DNA from: Aliivibrio_A sp016764915
GTDB taxonomy: Bacteria; Pseudomonadota; Gammaproteobacteria; Enterobacterales; Vibrionaceae
DNA length: 64,000 nucleotides
Direction of reading: 5' to 3'
NCBI GenBank assembly: GCA_965224595.1
Contig: OZ245058.1
Span: 806,001 to 870,000 of the forward strand
Shown: piece by piece, positions 9,116-16,819 of the stretch
Layout: each line of letters begins with the position of its first letter
Numbering within the stretch: the stretch's first letter is position 1
Position numbers and translations under genes: made by a program
The notes under the pieces: generated by a model
The model's database searches: none
The model's input: only the letters and a program-made list of their open reading frames with translations
Told to the model about the DNA's origin: nothing

Positions 9116-10078
9116 ATGAAAAAGACTCTATTAGCTCTAGCAGTACTAACTGCAGCTGGTTCAGTAAACGCAGCAAACGTACTTGACGCAGATGGTGTTA
9201 AAATGGATCTTACTGGTGCGGCTGAAATTCAGCTAATCAATAAGTACGATACACTAACTCAAGATAAAGACCTTTATGTTCGTATCGACGATGGCGATTT
9301 AGCGTTCAAAACAACTGTTGAAGTAAGTGATGACCTTTCTGCTATTGGTGTAATAGCGTTTAAATTCGAAGATGGTAACACTACGAATGATGATCTTTAT
9401 GTAGGTTTATCTTATGTAGCAGGTACTACAACTATTGGTCGTCAAGTTACCGTTGTCGACGATGCAGGTATTGGCGAAGATTATGAATTAGGTACTGAAG
9501 GTACTGATTTCTTAGTTGATTCTGGCGATGAAGTTATTAAGCATAAATTCGAAGGTGATAACTTTTGGGTTGCAGCTTCATATGGTACTGACGGTGATGG
9601 AGAAGAGGCTGCAGGTTCTAAATTACCAGTAGCTGTAGATTTTGGCGCTGGTGTTACATTTGCTGATGTAACTATTAGTGGTTTTTACCAATCTGTTGAC
9701 GATCAATCAACATCAACTAATGGTGTTCGTGACTCAAAAGCATATAACTTTGAAGTGACTTATGCTGTTGATGCATTCTCGCTTGCTGGTTCTTATGGTT
9801 CATATGAAACAGAGCTTTCAGTTGGTGGTTCAAAAACAGAATTTGACGTTATTATGCTTGCTGGTACATACTCTCTATCTGAGATGACTACTTTAGCTGG
9901 TGGAGTTAACTTTGGCGACTACAACACAAGTGGTGTTGATGATGCTAAAAACTACTATGCTAACGTAACTCATAAACTTCACAGTAATGTAAAAGTTTAT
10001 GCTGAACTTGGTTATGCAGACACAGCATCAATTGATGGTGAAGTTGCTTATGTAGCTGGTATGGAAGTGAAATTTTAA
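9116..10078 (+). CDS. outer-membrane porin, Gram-negative trimeric porin family
   Basis: A 320-residue precursor with a clear signal peptide (M-K-K-T-L-L-A-L-A, cleavage probably after V-N-A at residues 18-20). The mature part is rich in acidic and aromatic residues in alternating beta-strand pattern and ends in E-V-K-F, with the C-terminal Phe required by the BAM machinery. This is the Vibrio-type small porin family rather than OmpU exactly; the solute range is unknown. The gene stands alone, behind a long leader region and ahead of a strong terminator, so it is probably highly and separately expressed. Confidence 0.9.
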   Translation: MKKTLLALAVLTAAGSVNAANVLDADGVKMDLTGAAEIQLINKYDTLTQDKDLYVRIDDGDLAFKTTVEVSDDLSAIGVIAFKFEDGNTTNDDLYVGLSYVAGTTTIGRQVTVVDDAGIGEDYELGTEGTDFLVDSGDEVIKHKFEGDNFWVAASYGTDGDGEEAAGSKLPVAVDFGAGVTFADVTISGFYQSVDDQSTSTNGVRDSKAYNFEVTYAVDAFSLAGSYGSYETELSVGGSKTEFDVIMLAGTYSLSEMTTLAGGVNFGDYNTSGVDDAKNYYANVTHKLHSNVKVYAELGYADTASIDGEVAYVAGMEVKF

Positions 10079-10103
10079 TTAAATTATAATTAATTTTTTA
10101 TTG

Positions 10104-10129
10104 AAAAGCTGCCATTTGGCAGCTTTTTT
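10104..10129 (+). terminator. rho-independent terminator of the porin gene
   Basis: A ten-base-pair perfect stem (AAAAGCTGCC with GGCAGCTTTT) around an ATTT loop, ending in a T run, 25 bases after the porin stop codon. Confidence 0.92.
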
Positions 10130-10155
10130 ATTATCTATTAATAATGAGTGTAAAC

Positions 10156-10785
10156 ATGAAAAGATTTGCAATGGTTGCTGTTTTACTAATAACTAGTTTT
10201 TTTAGTTATTCTTTTGAGTTAAGCACAGGAATACAGAATGAATTTATGGTTGTTGATGGTAAAGAAGTTGGAACCTTTGCTTCTCCTAGTCGTAACCTAG
10301 AGTTACCTGCCGGATTACACCAAATTGTAATAAGGTTTAATTCATCATTAAAAGATGGTTCAAAAGAGACTTTTTTTGTTTCTCGCCCGATTGTTTTTGA
10401 AATAAATCTACAAGCAGATACTACAGTTTCTTTACCGAGGATGAAAAGGTACTCTCAGGTTGTAGCTCATTTTAATCGTGGTGCTAAATGGATGCTTAAA
10501 TATTCTAATGGAACAACTGAATTAATCAAGTATGAAGAGCTTGTTGGTGACGGTTTTTCTCCCTATAGTGATGTTGAAGGCTTAGTTGCGGCGTATAATA
10601 AAGAAAAAGGTATTTCATTTTCTGAATCTGGTGCGGAAAAATTATCCGAACAAATTGTTACCGTTAGTGATGATGGTGAAGTTACTATAAGCGGCGATCC
10701 AACAACACAGTTAAAACTGTGGTATATCAAAGCGAGTAAAGAAGAGCGTAAAACATTTAAAAAGTGGATGATAGATCAAGATTAA
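10156..10785 (+). CDS. DUF2057 (YccT/CsgI-like) secreted protein
   Basis: A 209-residue protein with an N-terminal signal peptide. It matches the DUF2057 family: an early V-V-D-G-K-E-V segment, a central L-P-A-G-L-H-Q-I-V-I-R-F strand pair and the C-terminal signature L-K-L-W-Y-x-K-A-S-x-E-E-R-K-T-F-x-x-W, which parallels E. coli YccT (L-K-Y-W-F-...-R-N-T-F-x-x-W). YccT has been linked to inhibition of curli assembly in enterics; no curli genes are visible here, so the role in this organism is open. The ATG at 10156 has a better ribosome-binding context (GAGTG) than the in-frame ATG at 10144. Confidence 0.82.
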   Translation: MKRFAMVAVLLITSFFSYSFELSTGIQNEFMVVDGKEVGTFASPSRNLELPAGLHQIVIRFNSSLKDGSKETFFVSRPIVFEINLQADTTVSLPRMKRYSQVVAHFNRGAKWMLKYSNGTTELIKYEELVGDGFSPYSDVEGLVAAYNKEKGISFSESGAEKLSEQIVTVSDDGEVTISGDPTTQLKLWYIKASKEERKTFKKWMIDQD

Positions 10786-10810
10786 CTCTGCGTTTTCAAA
10801 AGCACATTCA

Positions 10811-10836
10811 AATCAAGAGCCCTCTGGCTCTTGATT
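10811..10836 (+). terminator. hairpin after the DUF2057 gene
   Basis: Perfect 11-base-pair stem (AATCAAGAGCC with GGCTCTTGATT) with a CTCT loop, 25 bases after the stop codon. The following T run is short and broken, so termination may be partial. Confidence 0.75.
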
Positions 10837-10948
10837 GCTTTCTATCATCCTATTTCATACGTAATCGTTTGCTTTTTTACGTCATATTGCCTAGACAATG
10901 AACAAAGGATAGAATTAACAGCTCGTCCTCACTATCAGCGAACCCTTT

Positions 10949-12253
10949 ATGAAATTCCCAGGTCAACGCAAGTCCAAACATTACTTTCCTGTCCACGCTC
11001 GTGACCCACTGGTCAGTCAGGCGCAAGAGACAAAAACAATGAGCCGTACTCATGTTGTGGGGATTGATCAGACTTTAGTCGACATAGAGGCCACGGTCAG
11101 TGATCAGTTTTTAGAGAAATATCAACTCAGTAAAGGGCATTCTTTAGTGATTGATAATGAGAAAGCGGAGGCGCTCTATCGTGAACTCAAAGATAATGAC
11201 CTGATCACCAATGAGTTTGCGGGTGGCACCATTGGCAATACTCTGCACAATTACTCCGCTCTCGCTGACGATAAATCAACACTGCTCGGAGTAATGAGCA
11301 AAGACATTCATATTGGTAGCTACTCATACCGCTACCTCTGTAATACCTCAAGCAGAATGGATTTGAATTACCTACAACCCGTTGAAGGGGCAATTGGTCG
11401 ATGTTTTGCGCTGATCAGTGAAGGGGGCGAGCGTTCATTTGCTATCAGTGAAGGGCAGATGAACCTTTTAGAAGCCGACAGTATCCCTGAGTCGATTTTT
11501 GAAAATGCTTCTGCTTTGGTATTGACGGCTTATTTGTTGCGTTGCAAAGAGGGCGACCCAATGCCAGCGGCCACAATGAGAGCGATTGAGTACGCCAAAA
11601 AGTACCACGTTCCCGTTGTACTGACGCTAGGCACTAAATTTGTGATTCAAGATGCGGTTGAGTATTGGCAGAACTTCCTAAAAGAGAATGTCACTGTGGT
11701 GGCTATGAATGAGGAAGAAGCAGAAGCCCTTACTGGGGAGAATGACCCGCTTTTAGCATCGGATAGGGCACTTGATTGGGTTGATTTAGTATTATGCACT
11801 GCGGGGCCGTTAGGTCTGTATATGGCTGGTTTTACTGAAGACTCGGCAAAGCGTGAAACGTCACTGCCTCTTTTACCTGGTACCATCGCAGAGTTCAACC
11901 AATTTGAATTTAGTCGACCAGCAATCAAAGATTTGTGTGACAACCCGGTACGAGTTTACTCTCATATTGCGCCTTATATGGGAGGCCCTGAAAAAATCAA
12001 AAACACCAATGGTGCTGGCGATGGCGCGTTATCCGCCTTGCTGCATGATATGTCCGCCAATCGTTATCATAGGGACAATGTTCCTAATTCAAGTAAACAT
12101 AAACATCCATTTTTAACCTACTCCTCTTTTGCTCAAGTGTGTAAGTATTCAAATAGAGTCAGTTATGAAGTATTAACGCAACACTCACCGCGTTTGTCGA
12201 GAGGGTTACCCGAAAGAGAGGACAGTTTGGAAGAGGCTTACTGGGAACGTTAG
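10949..12253 (+). CDS. gsk: inosine/guanosine kinase
   Basis: 434 residues, the same length as E. coli Gsk and alike throughout. The protein phosphorylates guanosine and inosine with ATP in the purine salvage pathway in the cytoplasm. It is a PfkB/ribokinase-fold enzyme: the anion-hole signature N-T-N-G-A-G-D-G covers residues 352-359 with Asp358 as catalytic base, and the substrate segment F-A-G-G-T-I-G-N-T lies near residue 91. The N terminus (M-K-F-P-G-Q-R-K-S-K-H-Y-F-P) and C terminus (R-G-L-P-E-R-E-D-S-L-E-E) are hallmark Gsk sequences. Stands alone between two hairpins. Confidence 0.97.
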   Translation: MKFPGQRKSKHYFPVHARDPLVSQAQETKTMSRTHVVGIDQTLVDIEATVSDQFLEKYQLSKGHSLVIDNEKAEALYRELKDNDLITNEFAGGTIGNTLHNYSALADDKSTLLGVMSKDIHIGSYSYRYLCNTSSRMDLNYLQPVEGAIGRCFALISEGGERSFAISEGQMNLLEADSIPESIFENASALVLTAYLLRCKEGDPMPAATMRAIEYAKKYHVPVVLTLGTKFVIQDAVEYWQNFLKENVTVVAMNEEEAEALTGENDPLLASDRALDWVDLVLCTAGPLGLYMAGFTEDSAKRETSLPLLPGTIAEFNQFEFSRPAIKDLCDNPVRVYSHIAPYMGGPEKIKNTNGAGDGALSALLHDMSANRYHRDNVPNSSKHKHPFLTYSSFAQVCKYSNRVSYEVLTQHSPRLSRGLPEREDSLEEAYWER

Positions 12254-12261
12254 CAATTCAA

Positions 12262-12293
12262 GTTAGCTACTAATATTTCTGTTAGTAGCTAAC
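12262..12293. terminator. hairpin between gsk and the convergent PilZ gene
   Basis: Perfect 12-base-pair inverted repeat (GTTAGCTACTAA with TTAGTAGCTAAC) around an 8-base loop, nine bases after the gsk stop. The T run is weak. Its position between convergent genes suggests use from both directions. Confidence 0.7.
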
Positions 12294-12334
12294 ATTTATA
12301 ATGAAATGATATTCAACGTGGTGGGTAATAATAG

Positions 12335-12703
12335 TTATTCACTATGATGAGCATCCATGAAATGCTCTAGTTCTCGGTTTAATAATGTCGATTGACCTAA
12401 ATTCAATTCAACCATCCGGCGTAAGTGACTGATGCTATCAATGCCTATGTGTACACATCGCAATCCAAGTTGATTATTTGTTCTATATACCAGCTCAACT
12501 TCCATTTGTAACTCAATATCAGACTCCGGAATTGAGAAGTCGAGTATTAAGAACTTATCATCTGGTTCAAACGAACTCGGCTCTTCTGTCAAAGCACCAT
12601 TTAAACTAATATCATGAATTTTGGTTTCCCACTTTTTATCCCCTTGTATTAATGTGGCTTTAGCGTCAAACAGAACACGAGAGAATTGGCGTCTTTCATT
12701 CAT
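12335..12703 (-). CDS. PilZ-domain protein, probable c-di-GMP receptor
   Basis: A 122-residue single-domain protein. It has the two c-di-GMP binding motifs of PilZ: R-R-x-x-S-R near the N terminus (residues 4-9) and D-x-S-x-x-G-A (D-I-S-L-N-G-A, about 31-37). PilZ proteins sense c-di-GMP and influence motility, biofilm or secretion; which target is used here cannot be seen. The gene is alone, transcribed towards gsk. An EAL-domain protein at 23640-24848 is the other c-di-GMP related gene in the window. Confidence 0.92.
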   Translation of the reverse strand: MNERRQFSRVLFDAKATLIQGDKKWETKIHDISLNGALTEEPSSFEPDDKFLILDFSIPESDIELQMEVELVYRTNNQLGLRCVHIGIDSISHLRRMVELNLGQSTLLNRELEHFMDAHHSE

Positions 12704-12861
12704 AATAGTTCCTTAATCAAGCAGTTAAATATATCAATGGCTTAGAGTTGTTATTAGTAAGCATATGCCAGATTGAGGATAGAGTAAAATGGATTGAAGT
12801 ATAAAATTGGAAGGAAAAATTTAATATGAATTATTTATGACAGTTAGTTTTGAGGATATAA

Positions 12862-12889
12862 AAAAGCCTCACTATAGGGTAAGGCTTTT
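12862..12889 (-). terminator. terminator of hns
   Basis: On the minus strand an AAAAGCCT ... AGGCTTTT stem is followed by a T run, about 20 bases after the hns stop codon. Confidence 0.85.
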
Positions 12890-12909
12890 ATTGTGCTGTT
12901 GAGTTAAAA

Positions 12910-13311
12910 TTAAACTAAGAAAGAGTCTAAATTTTCACCTGCATCAAGTTTCATTTGAAGTGCTGAAGGAGTACGACCTTGACCAGTCCAGGTCTTTTCA
13001 TCACCATTTTGGTCGATGAACTTATACTTTGCAGGGCGAGGCGCTCTTTTTGCTTTTGGTTTAGCCTGTCCTGATACTGAAGCTAATAGCTCTTCAGGGT
13101 CAATACCATCTTCAAGCATCATTTCGCGGTATTTTGCTAACTTTTCTTCGCGTTCAGCGTTTTTAGCAAGTTCTTCTGCTGCGCTATCTAAGCGTTCAGT
13201 GACTACTGTAGTCAGTTTTTCTAAGCTCTCTTCTAATTGCTCAATGGTCATTTCGCGAGAAAGAGCACGTAAGCTACGAAGGTTTAAAAGTGTTTTGATT
13301 GTTTCTGACAT
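12910..13311 (-). CDS. hns: H-NS family nucleoid-associated protein
   Basis: 133 residues. The N-terminal half is a coiled-coil oligomerisation region; a basic linker (residues 82-93, K-P-K-A-K-R-A-P-R-P) leads to the C-terminal AT-hook-like domain with T-W-T-G-Q-G-R-T-P (107-115), whose Q-G-R core enters the minor groove of AT-rich DNA. H-NS silences horizontally acquired AT-rich genes. Length and layout match Vibrio H-NS (VicH). It is monocistronic with its own terminator and an unusually long AT-rich upstream region, consistent with autoregulation. Confidence 0.96.
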   Translation of the reverse strand: MSETIKTLLNLRSLRALSREMTIEQLEESLEKLTTVVTERLDSAAEELAKNAEREEKLAKYREMMLEDGIDPEELLASVSGQAKPKAKRAPRPAKYKFIDQNGDEKTWTGQGRTPSALQMKLDAGENLDSFLV

Positions 13312-13587
13312 GTTCAGAACCTTTTTATTATTTATAGTATCGACGTCATACTATCAGGATTATATTCTTTAACAACTACCGTTATTATATTCAGTTACAA
13401 ACAAAAATGAAATATATAAATGATTATTTGCAAAGAATTGACATAAATCAATTGTAAGTAGTAAAAATAAACAGATTGTTATTAACTGATAAAACATGAG
13501 GCGTTTACTTATATTACAGGTTTAATTTATAAATGGTGGTTATGAACACTTGTTACAAAATAGTGTGATAAAGTCGTTAATAAGCAC
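13312..13587. other. AT-rich region upstream of hns
   Basis: About 275 bases without a gene. It holds the hns promoter (minus strand) and is strongly AT-rich, a likely target of H-NS itself. One near-palindrome, TTGACATAAATCAA at 13438-13451, differs by one base from the FNR consensus TTGATnnnnATCAA; its role is uncertain. Confidence 0.45.
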
Positions 13588-13616
13588 TTGTAACGTATCA
13601 ATCTGCTACGTACAAT
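13588..13616 (+). promoter_or_regulatory. probable sigma-70 promoter for the riboswitch transcript
   Basis: TTGTAA at 13588-13593, a 17-base spacer, and TACAAT at 13611-13616. Transcription would start at about 13623, just where the P1 stem of the lysine aptamer begins, which supports the call. Confidence 0.7.
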
Positions 13617-13620
13617 GTAA

Positions 13621-13811
13621 TCACCTTTTAAAGGTAGAGGCGCACTGCCTATTAGTAACGTATTGTAGGGTGATTCCATTGACAATACATGAAAGGAGTC
13701 CGTGCCGAAGTTAATGTTCCTTATCACGGTTATTAGCTGGGGTTATACTAAATAGGTATAACACTGCCATAGTATTATTTTTTTAAACTATGGAGCGCTA
13801 CTGTCGGGTGA
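13621..13811 (+). promoter_or_regulatory. lysine riboswitch (L box)
   Basis: The aptamer shows all five helices: closing stem TCACC (13621-13625) with GGTGA (13807-13811); GTATTGT (13660-13666) with ACAATAC (13682-13688); CCGTG (13700-13704) with CACGG (13725-13729); GTTATAC (13742-13748) with GTATAAC (13756-13762); and CCATAGT (13767-13773) with ACTATGG (13787-13793). The conserved core AGAGGCGC is at 13636-13643, AGTAAC at 13654-13659, GCCGAAG at 13704-13710 and GGAGCGCTACTG at 13792-13803. The downstream hairpin CCAATC/GATTGG (13869-13885) close to the start codon lacks a T run, so control may be of translation rather than termination. Confidence 0.93.
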
Positions 13812-13897
13812 GGTTCAATGAACACTTATCGTTTTAAGAACGGATGACTCCGTGTCTTCAGTAGATCTCCAATCACTAAGATTGGTCATCGAACATC

Positions 13898-15481
13898 ATG
13901 AATTTAATTGATTTTTCAAACTCATATCTATCTCTTTTACCCCCCCTTATTGCCCTTACTTTAGCTATTGTTACTCGTCGAGTACTGCTGTCACTTGGTG
14001 TCGGTATCGCTCTTGGTGGTTTGTTATTGACTGACTTTGCACTTTTAGAAAGTGGTCAATATATTGCAAACTCTGTCAAAAGTGTTTTTATTGATGACGG
14101 TGCTATTAACAGTTGGAATATGAGCATCGTTGTTTTCTTGCTGCTACTTGGAATGATGACGGCTCTGTTAACACTTTCTGGAGGCACGCGTGCATTTGCG
14201 GAGTGGGCGCAAAAAAGAATAAAGACTAAGAGAGGAGCCAAGTTATTAGCTGCTTTTTTAGGCGTATTTATCTTTGTTGATGACTATTTTAATAGTTTAG
14301 CCGTCGGCTCCATTTCACGTCCTGTGACTGACCGTTTTCAAGTCTCTCGTGCCAAACTTGCTTATATTTTGGATTCTACTGCCGCACCAATGTGTGTAAT
14401 TATGCCAGCTTCAAGTTGGGGAGCTTACATAATTACCATCATAGGTGGCATTTTATTAAGCCATGGCGTGACTGAGTATTCTGCGTTAGGCGCTTATGTT
14501 CGACTCATCCCTATGAACTTCTATGCGATCTTTGCCATATTAATGGTTTTTGCCGTTGCATGGTTCCAGCTCGATATTGGACAGATGAGAAAACATGAGT
14601 TAGAAGCAAACAAAGGTAATGGTTTCGATGCCGAGTTAAATGATTCACTGGCGCATGACTTAAATGATGAGCTTGATATTGAAGAGAGCGATAATGGTCG
14701 TGTAAAGGATCTGATCATCCCTATTGTTGCTTTGATTGTTGCCACTGTCTCTTTCATGCTTTATACCGGTAACCAAACGTTAGCTGCTGATGGCATTGCA
14801 TTTAACCTATTGGGCGCATTTGAAAATACCGATGTTGGATTATCACTCTGTTATGGTGGTGCCGTTGGACTCGTTAGCGCACTGTTTACGGTATTCAGAC
14901 AAAAACTTTCAGTAGCGGATACCACTAAAACAATGTGGATTGGTTGTAAGTCCATGTTTGGCGCAATCTTAATCCTATTTTTTGCATGGACGATTGGTAG
15001 CGTCATTGGTGACATGAAAACGGGTGCGTTTTTATCAACCTTAATAGAAGGTAATATTTCGCTGCAGTGGTTACCTGTTATTCTGTTTTTACTGTCAGGT
15101 TTTATGGCATTTTCTACCGGCACCTCTTGGGGAACGTTTGGTATTATGCTACCAATTGCAGGGGATATGGCCGCGGCTACCGATATTGCGATGATATTGC
15201 CGATGTTAAGTGCAGTATTAGCCGGTTCAGTATTTGGTGACCACTGCTCTCCAATCTCAGATACGACTATTTTGTCTTCGACAGGGGCACGATGTTCGCA
15301 TATCGATCATGTTGCTACTCAGCTACCGTATGCTTTATCAGTTGCGTTAATTTCTGTTGTTGGTTTTATTGTCCTTGGGTTCGCCGACTCTGTGATTGTT
15401 GCACTACTCGCATCGTCAGTTGCATTTATTATTGTGTGTAGCGTGATGATGTACTTATCACGCAGGCCTGTCACAGCGTAG
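13898..15481 (+). CDS. NhaC-superfamily transporter under lysine riboswitch control (probable lysine transporter, LysW type)
   Basis: A 527-residue protein with about 11-12 transmembrane segments. Family signatures include F-V-D-D-Y-F-N-S-L-A-V-G-S near residue 128, P-M-C-V-I-M-P-A-S-S-W-G-A-Y, F-S-T-G-T-S-W-G-T-F-G and the G-D-H-C-S-P-I-S-D-T-T segment, all typical of the NhaC Na+/H+ antiporter superfamily. The hydrophilic loop near residues 230-265 is cytoplasmic and acidic. Comparative genomics has predicted that NhaC members behind L boxes in Vibrio and Shewanella import lysine; the riboswitch just upstream makes that the best guess here. The generic annotation would be Na+/H+ antiporter. 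Confidence 0.9.
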   Translation: MNLIDFSNSYLSLLPPLIALTLAIVTRRVLLSLGVGIALGGLLLTDFALLESGQYIANSVKSVFIDDGAINSWNMSIVVFLLLLGMMTALLTLSGGTRAFAEWAQKRIKTKRGAKLLAAFLGVFIFVDDYFNSLAVGSISRPVTDRFQVSRAKLAYILDSTAAPMCVIMPASSWGAYIITIIGGILLSHGVTEYSALGAYVRLIPMNFYAIFAILMVFAVAWFQLDIGQMRKHELEANKGNGFDAELNDSLAHDLNDELDIEESDNGRVKDLIIPIVALIVATVSFMLYTGNQTLAADGIAFNLLGAFENTDVGLSLCYGGAVGLVSALFTVFRQKLSVADTTKTMWIGCKSMFGAILILFFAWTIGSVIGDMKTGAFLSTLIEGNISLQWLPVILFLLSGFMAFSTGTSWGTFGIMLPIAGDMAAATDIAMILPMLSAVLAGSVFGDHCSPISDTTILSSTGARCSHIDHVATQLPYALSVALISVVGFIVLGFADSVIVALLASSVAFIIVCSVMMYLSRRPVTA

Positions 15482-15507
15482 AGCTAAGTTTAGTTTTGTA
15501 TTACATT

Positions 15508-15535
15508 GCCAGTGAATAATTTGCTGGCTTTTTTT
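15508..15535 (+). terminator. terminator of the lysine-regulated transporter
   Basis: GCCAG ... CTGGC stem followed by a seven-base T run, 27 bases after the stop codon. Confidence 0.82.
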
Positions 15536-15575
15536 ATGTGACAAATGAATATTTTTATTGAGTGAAAATTAACGG

Positions 15576-15604
15576 TTGATTAATAATTCAAGCTTAGTTA
15601 ATGT
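15576..15604 (+). promoter_or_regulatory. possible his operon promoter
   Basis: TTGATT at 15576-15581, a 17-base spacer and TAATGT at 15599-15604, about 75 bases before the leader peptide start. Reasonable spacing, but hexamers are imperfect. Confidence 0.4.
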
Positions 15605-15677
15605 GTAGTTAAGAGAGCAAAGCGACAGCAAATAACCGTTCAGCTTTGTCATTCAACATTTTATTATCGAGAACATT

Positions 15678-15725
15678 ATGCGTATCCAAACTATTCTAAA
15701 TCATCACCATCATCATCCTGACTAG
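15678..15725 (+). CDS. hisL: his operon leader peptide
   Basis: A 15-codon frame, M-R-I-Q-T-I-L-N then five consecutive histidines, then P-D and TAG. It closely parallels the E. coli HisL ending (run of His, then P-D). Ribosome stalling at the His codons when charged tRNA-His is scarce changes the folding of the downstream RNA and lets transcription continue into hisG. E. coli HisL has seven His codons; five are present here. An attenuator hairpin with a T run follows directly. Confidence 0.93.
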   Translation: MRIQTILNHHHHHPD

Positions 15726-15824
15726 TCTTTCGGGAGGATACGCTTATCCGGAGGCTAAATTGATTAACGCTTCCGGACTTTAGAATAACATTCAAACCCT
15801 CGGAAGAAATTCCGGGGGTTTTTT
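15726..15824 (+). promoter_or_regulatory. his operon attenuator
   Basis: The terminator is an 11-base-pair stem (AACCCTCGGAA 15795-15805 with TTCCGGGGGTT 15810-15820, GAAA loop) running into six Ts. Competing pairings are visible: TATTCTAAA inside hisL (15692-15700) is complementary to TTTAGAATA (15779-15787), and CCGGAGGC-type segments at 15748-15755 can pair with GCTTCCGG at 15769-15776, which in turn overlaps the region needed for an antiterminator. Confidence 0.88.
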
Positions 15825-15921
15825 AGTTTCAGCAATCTAACAAAGAGTCACGAGTGAACAGAAATTCACTGGTTATACAAAATTAATAAATAATTATTCA
15901 ACTTCGCACAAGGATTATGCA

Positions 15922-16818
15922 ATGACGACACAACGATTAAGAATTGCCATACAGAAAAAAGGCCGTTTAAGCAAAGAGTGCCAGGAGCTATTTAAACGCA
16001 GTGGTATGAAATTTAATATTGCCGGGGAACGTCTAGTTGTTCATTCTGAAAATATGCCAATTGATCTTCTATTAGTCCGTGATGATGATATCCCAGGTTT
16101 AATTATGGATGGTGTCGTTGATCTTGGCGTTATTGGTGAAAATGAGTTAGAAGAGGTCGGTTTAGAACGTGCGGCTCAAGGAAAACCGAATGATTATGTT
16201 CAACTAAGACGTTTAGATTTTGGCGATTGTCGTTTATCCATAGCGATTGGAAAAGATGAAGCGTACAGCGGACCAAAAGATTTAGCAGGAAAGAGAATCG
16301 CCACTACCTATCCGCGAATTGTAAAACGCTTTATGGATGAGAAGGGAGTTGAATTTTCGACATGCATGCTTAATGGCTCGGTAGAAGTGGCTCCACGAGC
16401 TGGGCTTGCGGATGCCATTTGTGATCTGGTGTCGACGGGTGCAACGCTAGAAGCAAACGGCTTAAAAGAAGCTGAAGTGATTTTCCGCTCAAAAGCGACG
16501 TTGATCCAACGAACTGGTGAGTTTGACGCAGAAAAACAGGCGTTAATCGAAAAGCTTTTGACTCGAATGAAAGGGGTAATTCAAGCTAAAGAGTCGAAAT
16601 ATATCATGCTGCATGCTCCCATTGAACAGTTAGATAAAGTGGTTGCTCTGCTACCGGGCGCTGAAGACCCAACTGTGTTGCCATTAGCAAAAGAGACAGG
16701 CAGAGTTGCAATACATTTAGTTAGTAGTGAGAACCTGTTTTGGGAAACGATGGAAGAGTTAAAAGAGCTTGGTGCTAGCTCAATTCTTGTTTTACCTATT
16801 GAGAAAATGTTGGGATAA
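15922..16818 (+). CDS. hisG: ATP phosphoribosyltransferase
   Basis: 298 residues, long-form HisG with its own regulatory ACT-like C-terminal domain, so no HisZ is needed. It condenses ATP with PRPP in the first step of histidine synthesis and is normally feedback-inhibited by histidine. Visible motifs are I-A-I-Q-K-K-G-R-L near the N terminus, D-L-G-V-I-G-E-N-E-L and the PRPP-binding region D-A-I-C-D-L-V-S-T-G-A-T-L. First gene of the his operon, behind hisL and the attenuator; hisD follows after one base. Confidence 0.97.
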   Translation: MTTQRLRIAIQKKGRLSKECQELFKRSGMKFNIAGERLVVHSENMPIDLLLVRDDDIPGLIMDGVVDLGVIGENELEEVGLERAAQGKPNDYVQLRRLDFGDCRLSIAIGKDEAYSGPKDLAGKRIATTYPRIVKRFMDEKGVEFSTCMLNGSVEVAPRAGLADAICDLVSTGATLEANGLKEAEVIFRSKATLIQRTGEFDAEKQALIEKLLTRMKGVIQAKESKYIMLHAPIEQLDKVVALLPGAEDPTVLPLAKETGRVAIHLVSSENLFWETMEELKELGASSILVLPIEKMLG

Positions 16819-16819
16819 A

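Noticed and set aside
13527..13727. 66-codon minus-strand frame
   Set aside because: It runs through the lysine riboswitch, whose structure explains the sequence.
16769..16819. Longer HisD start inside hisG
   Set aside because: The added residues are out-of-frame hisG sequence; ATG 16820 fits the family length.
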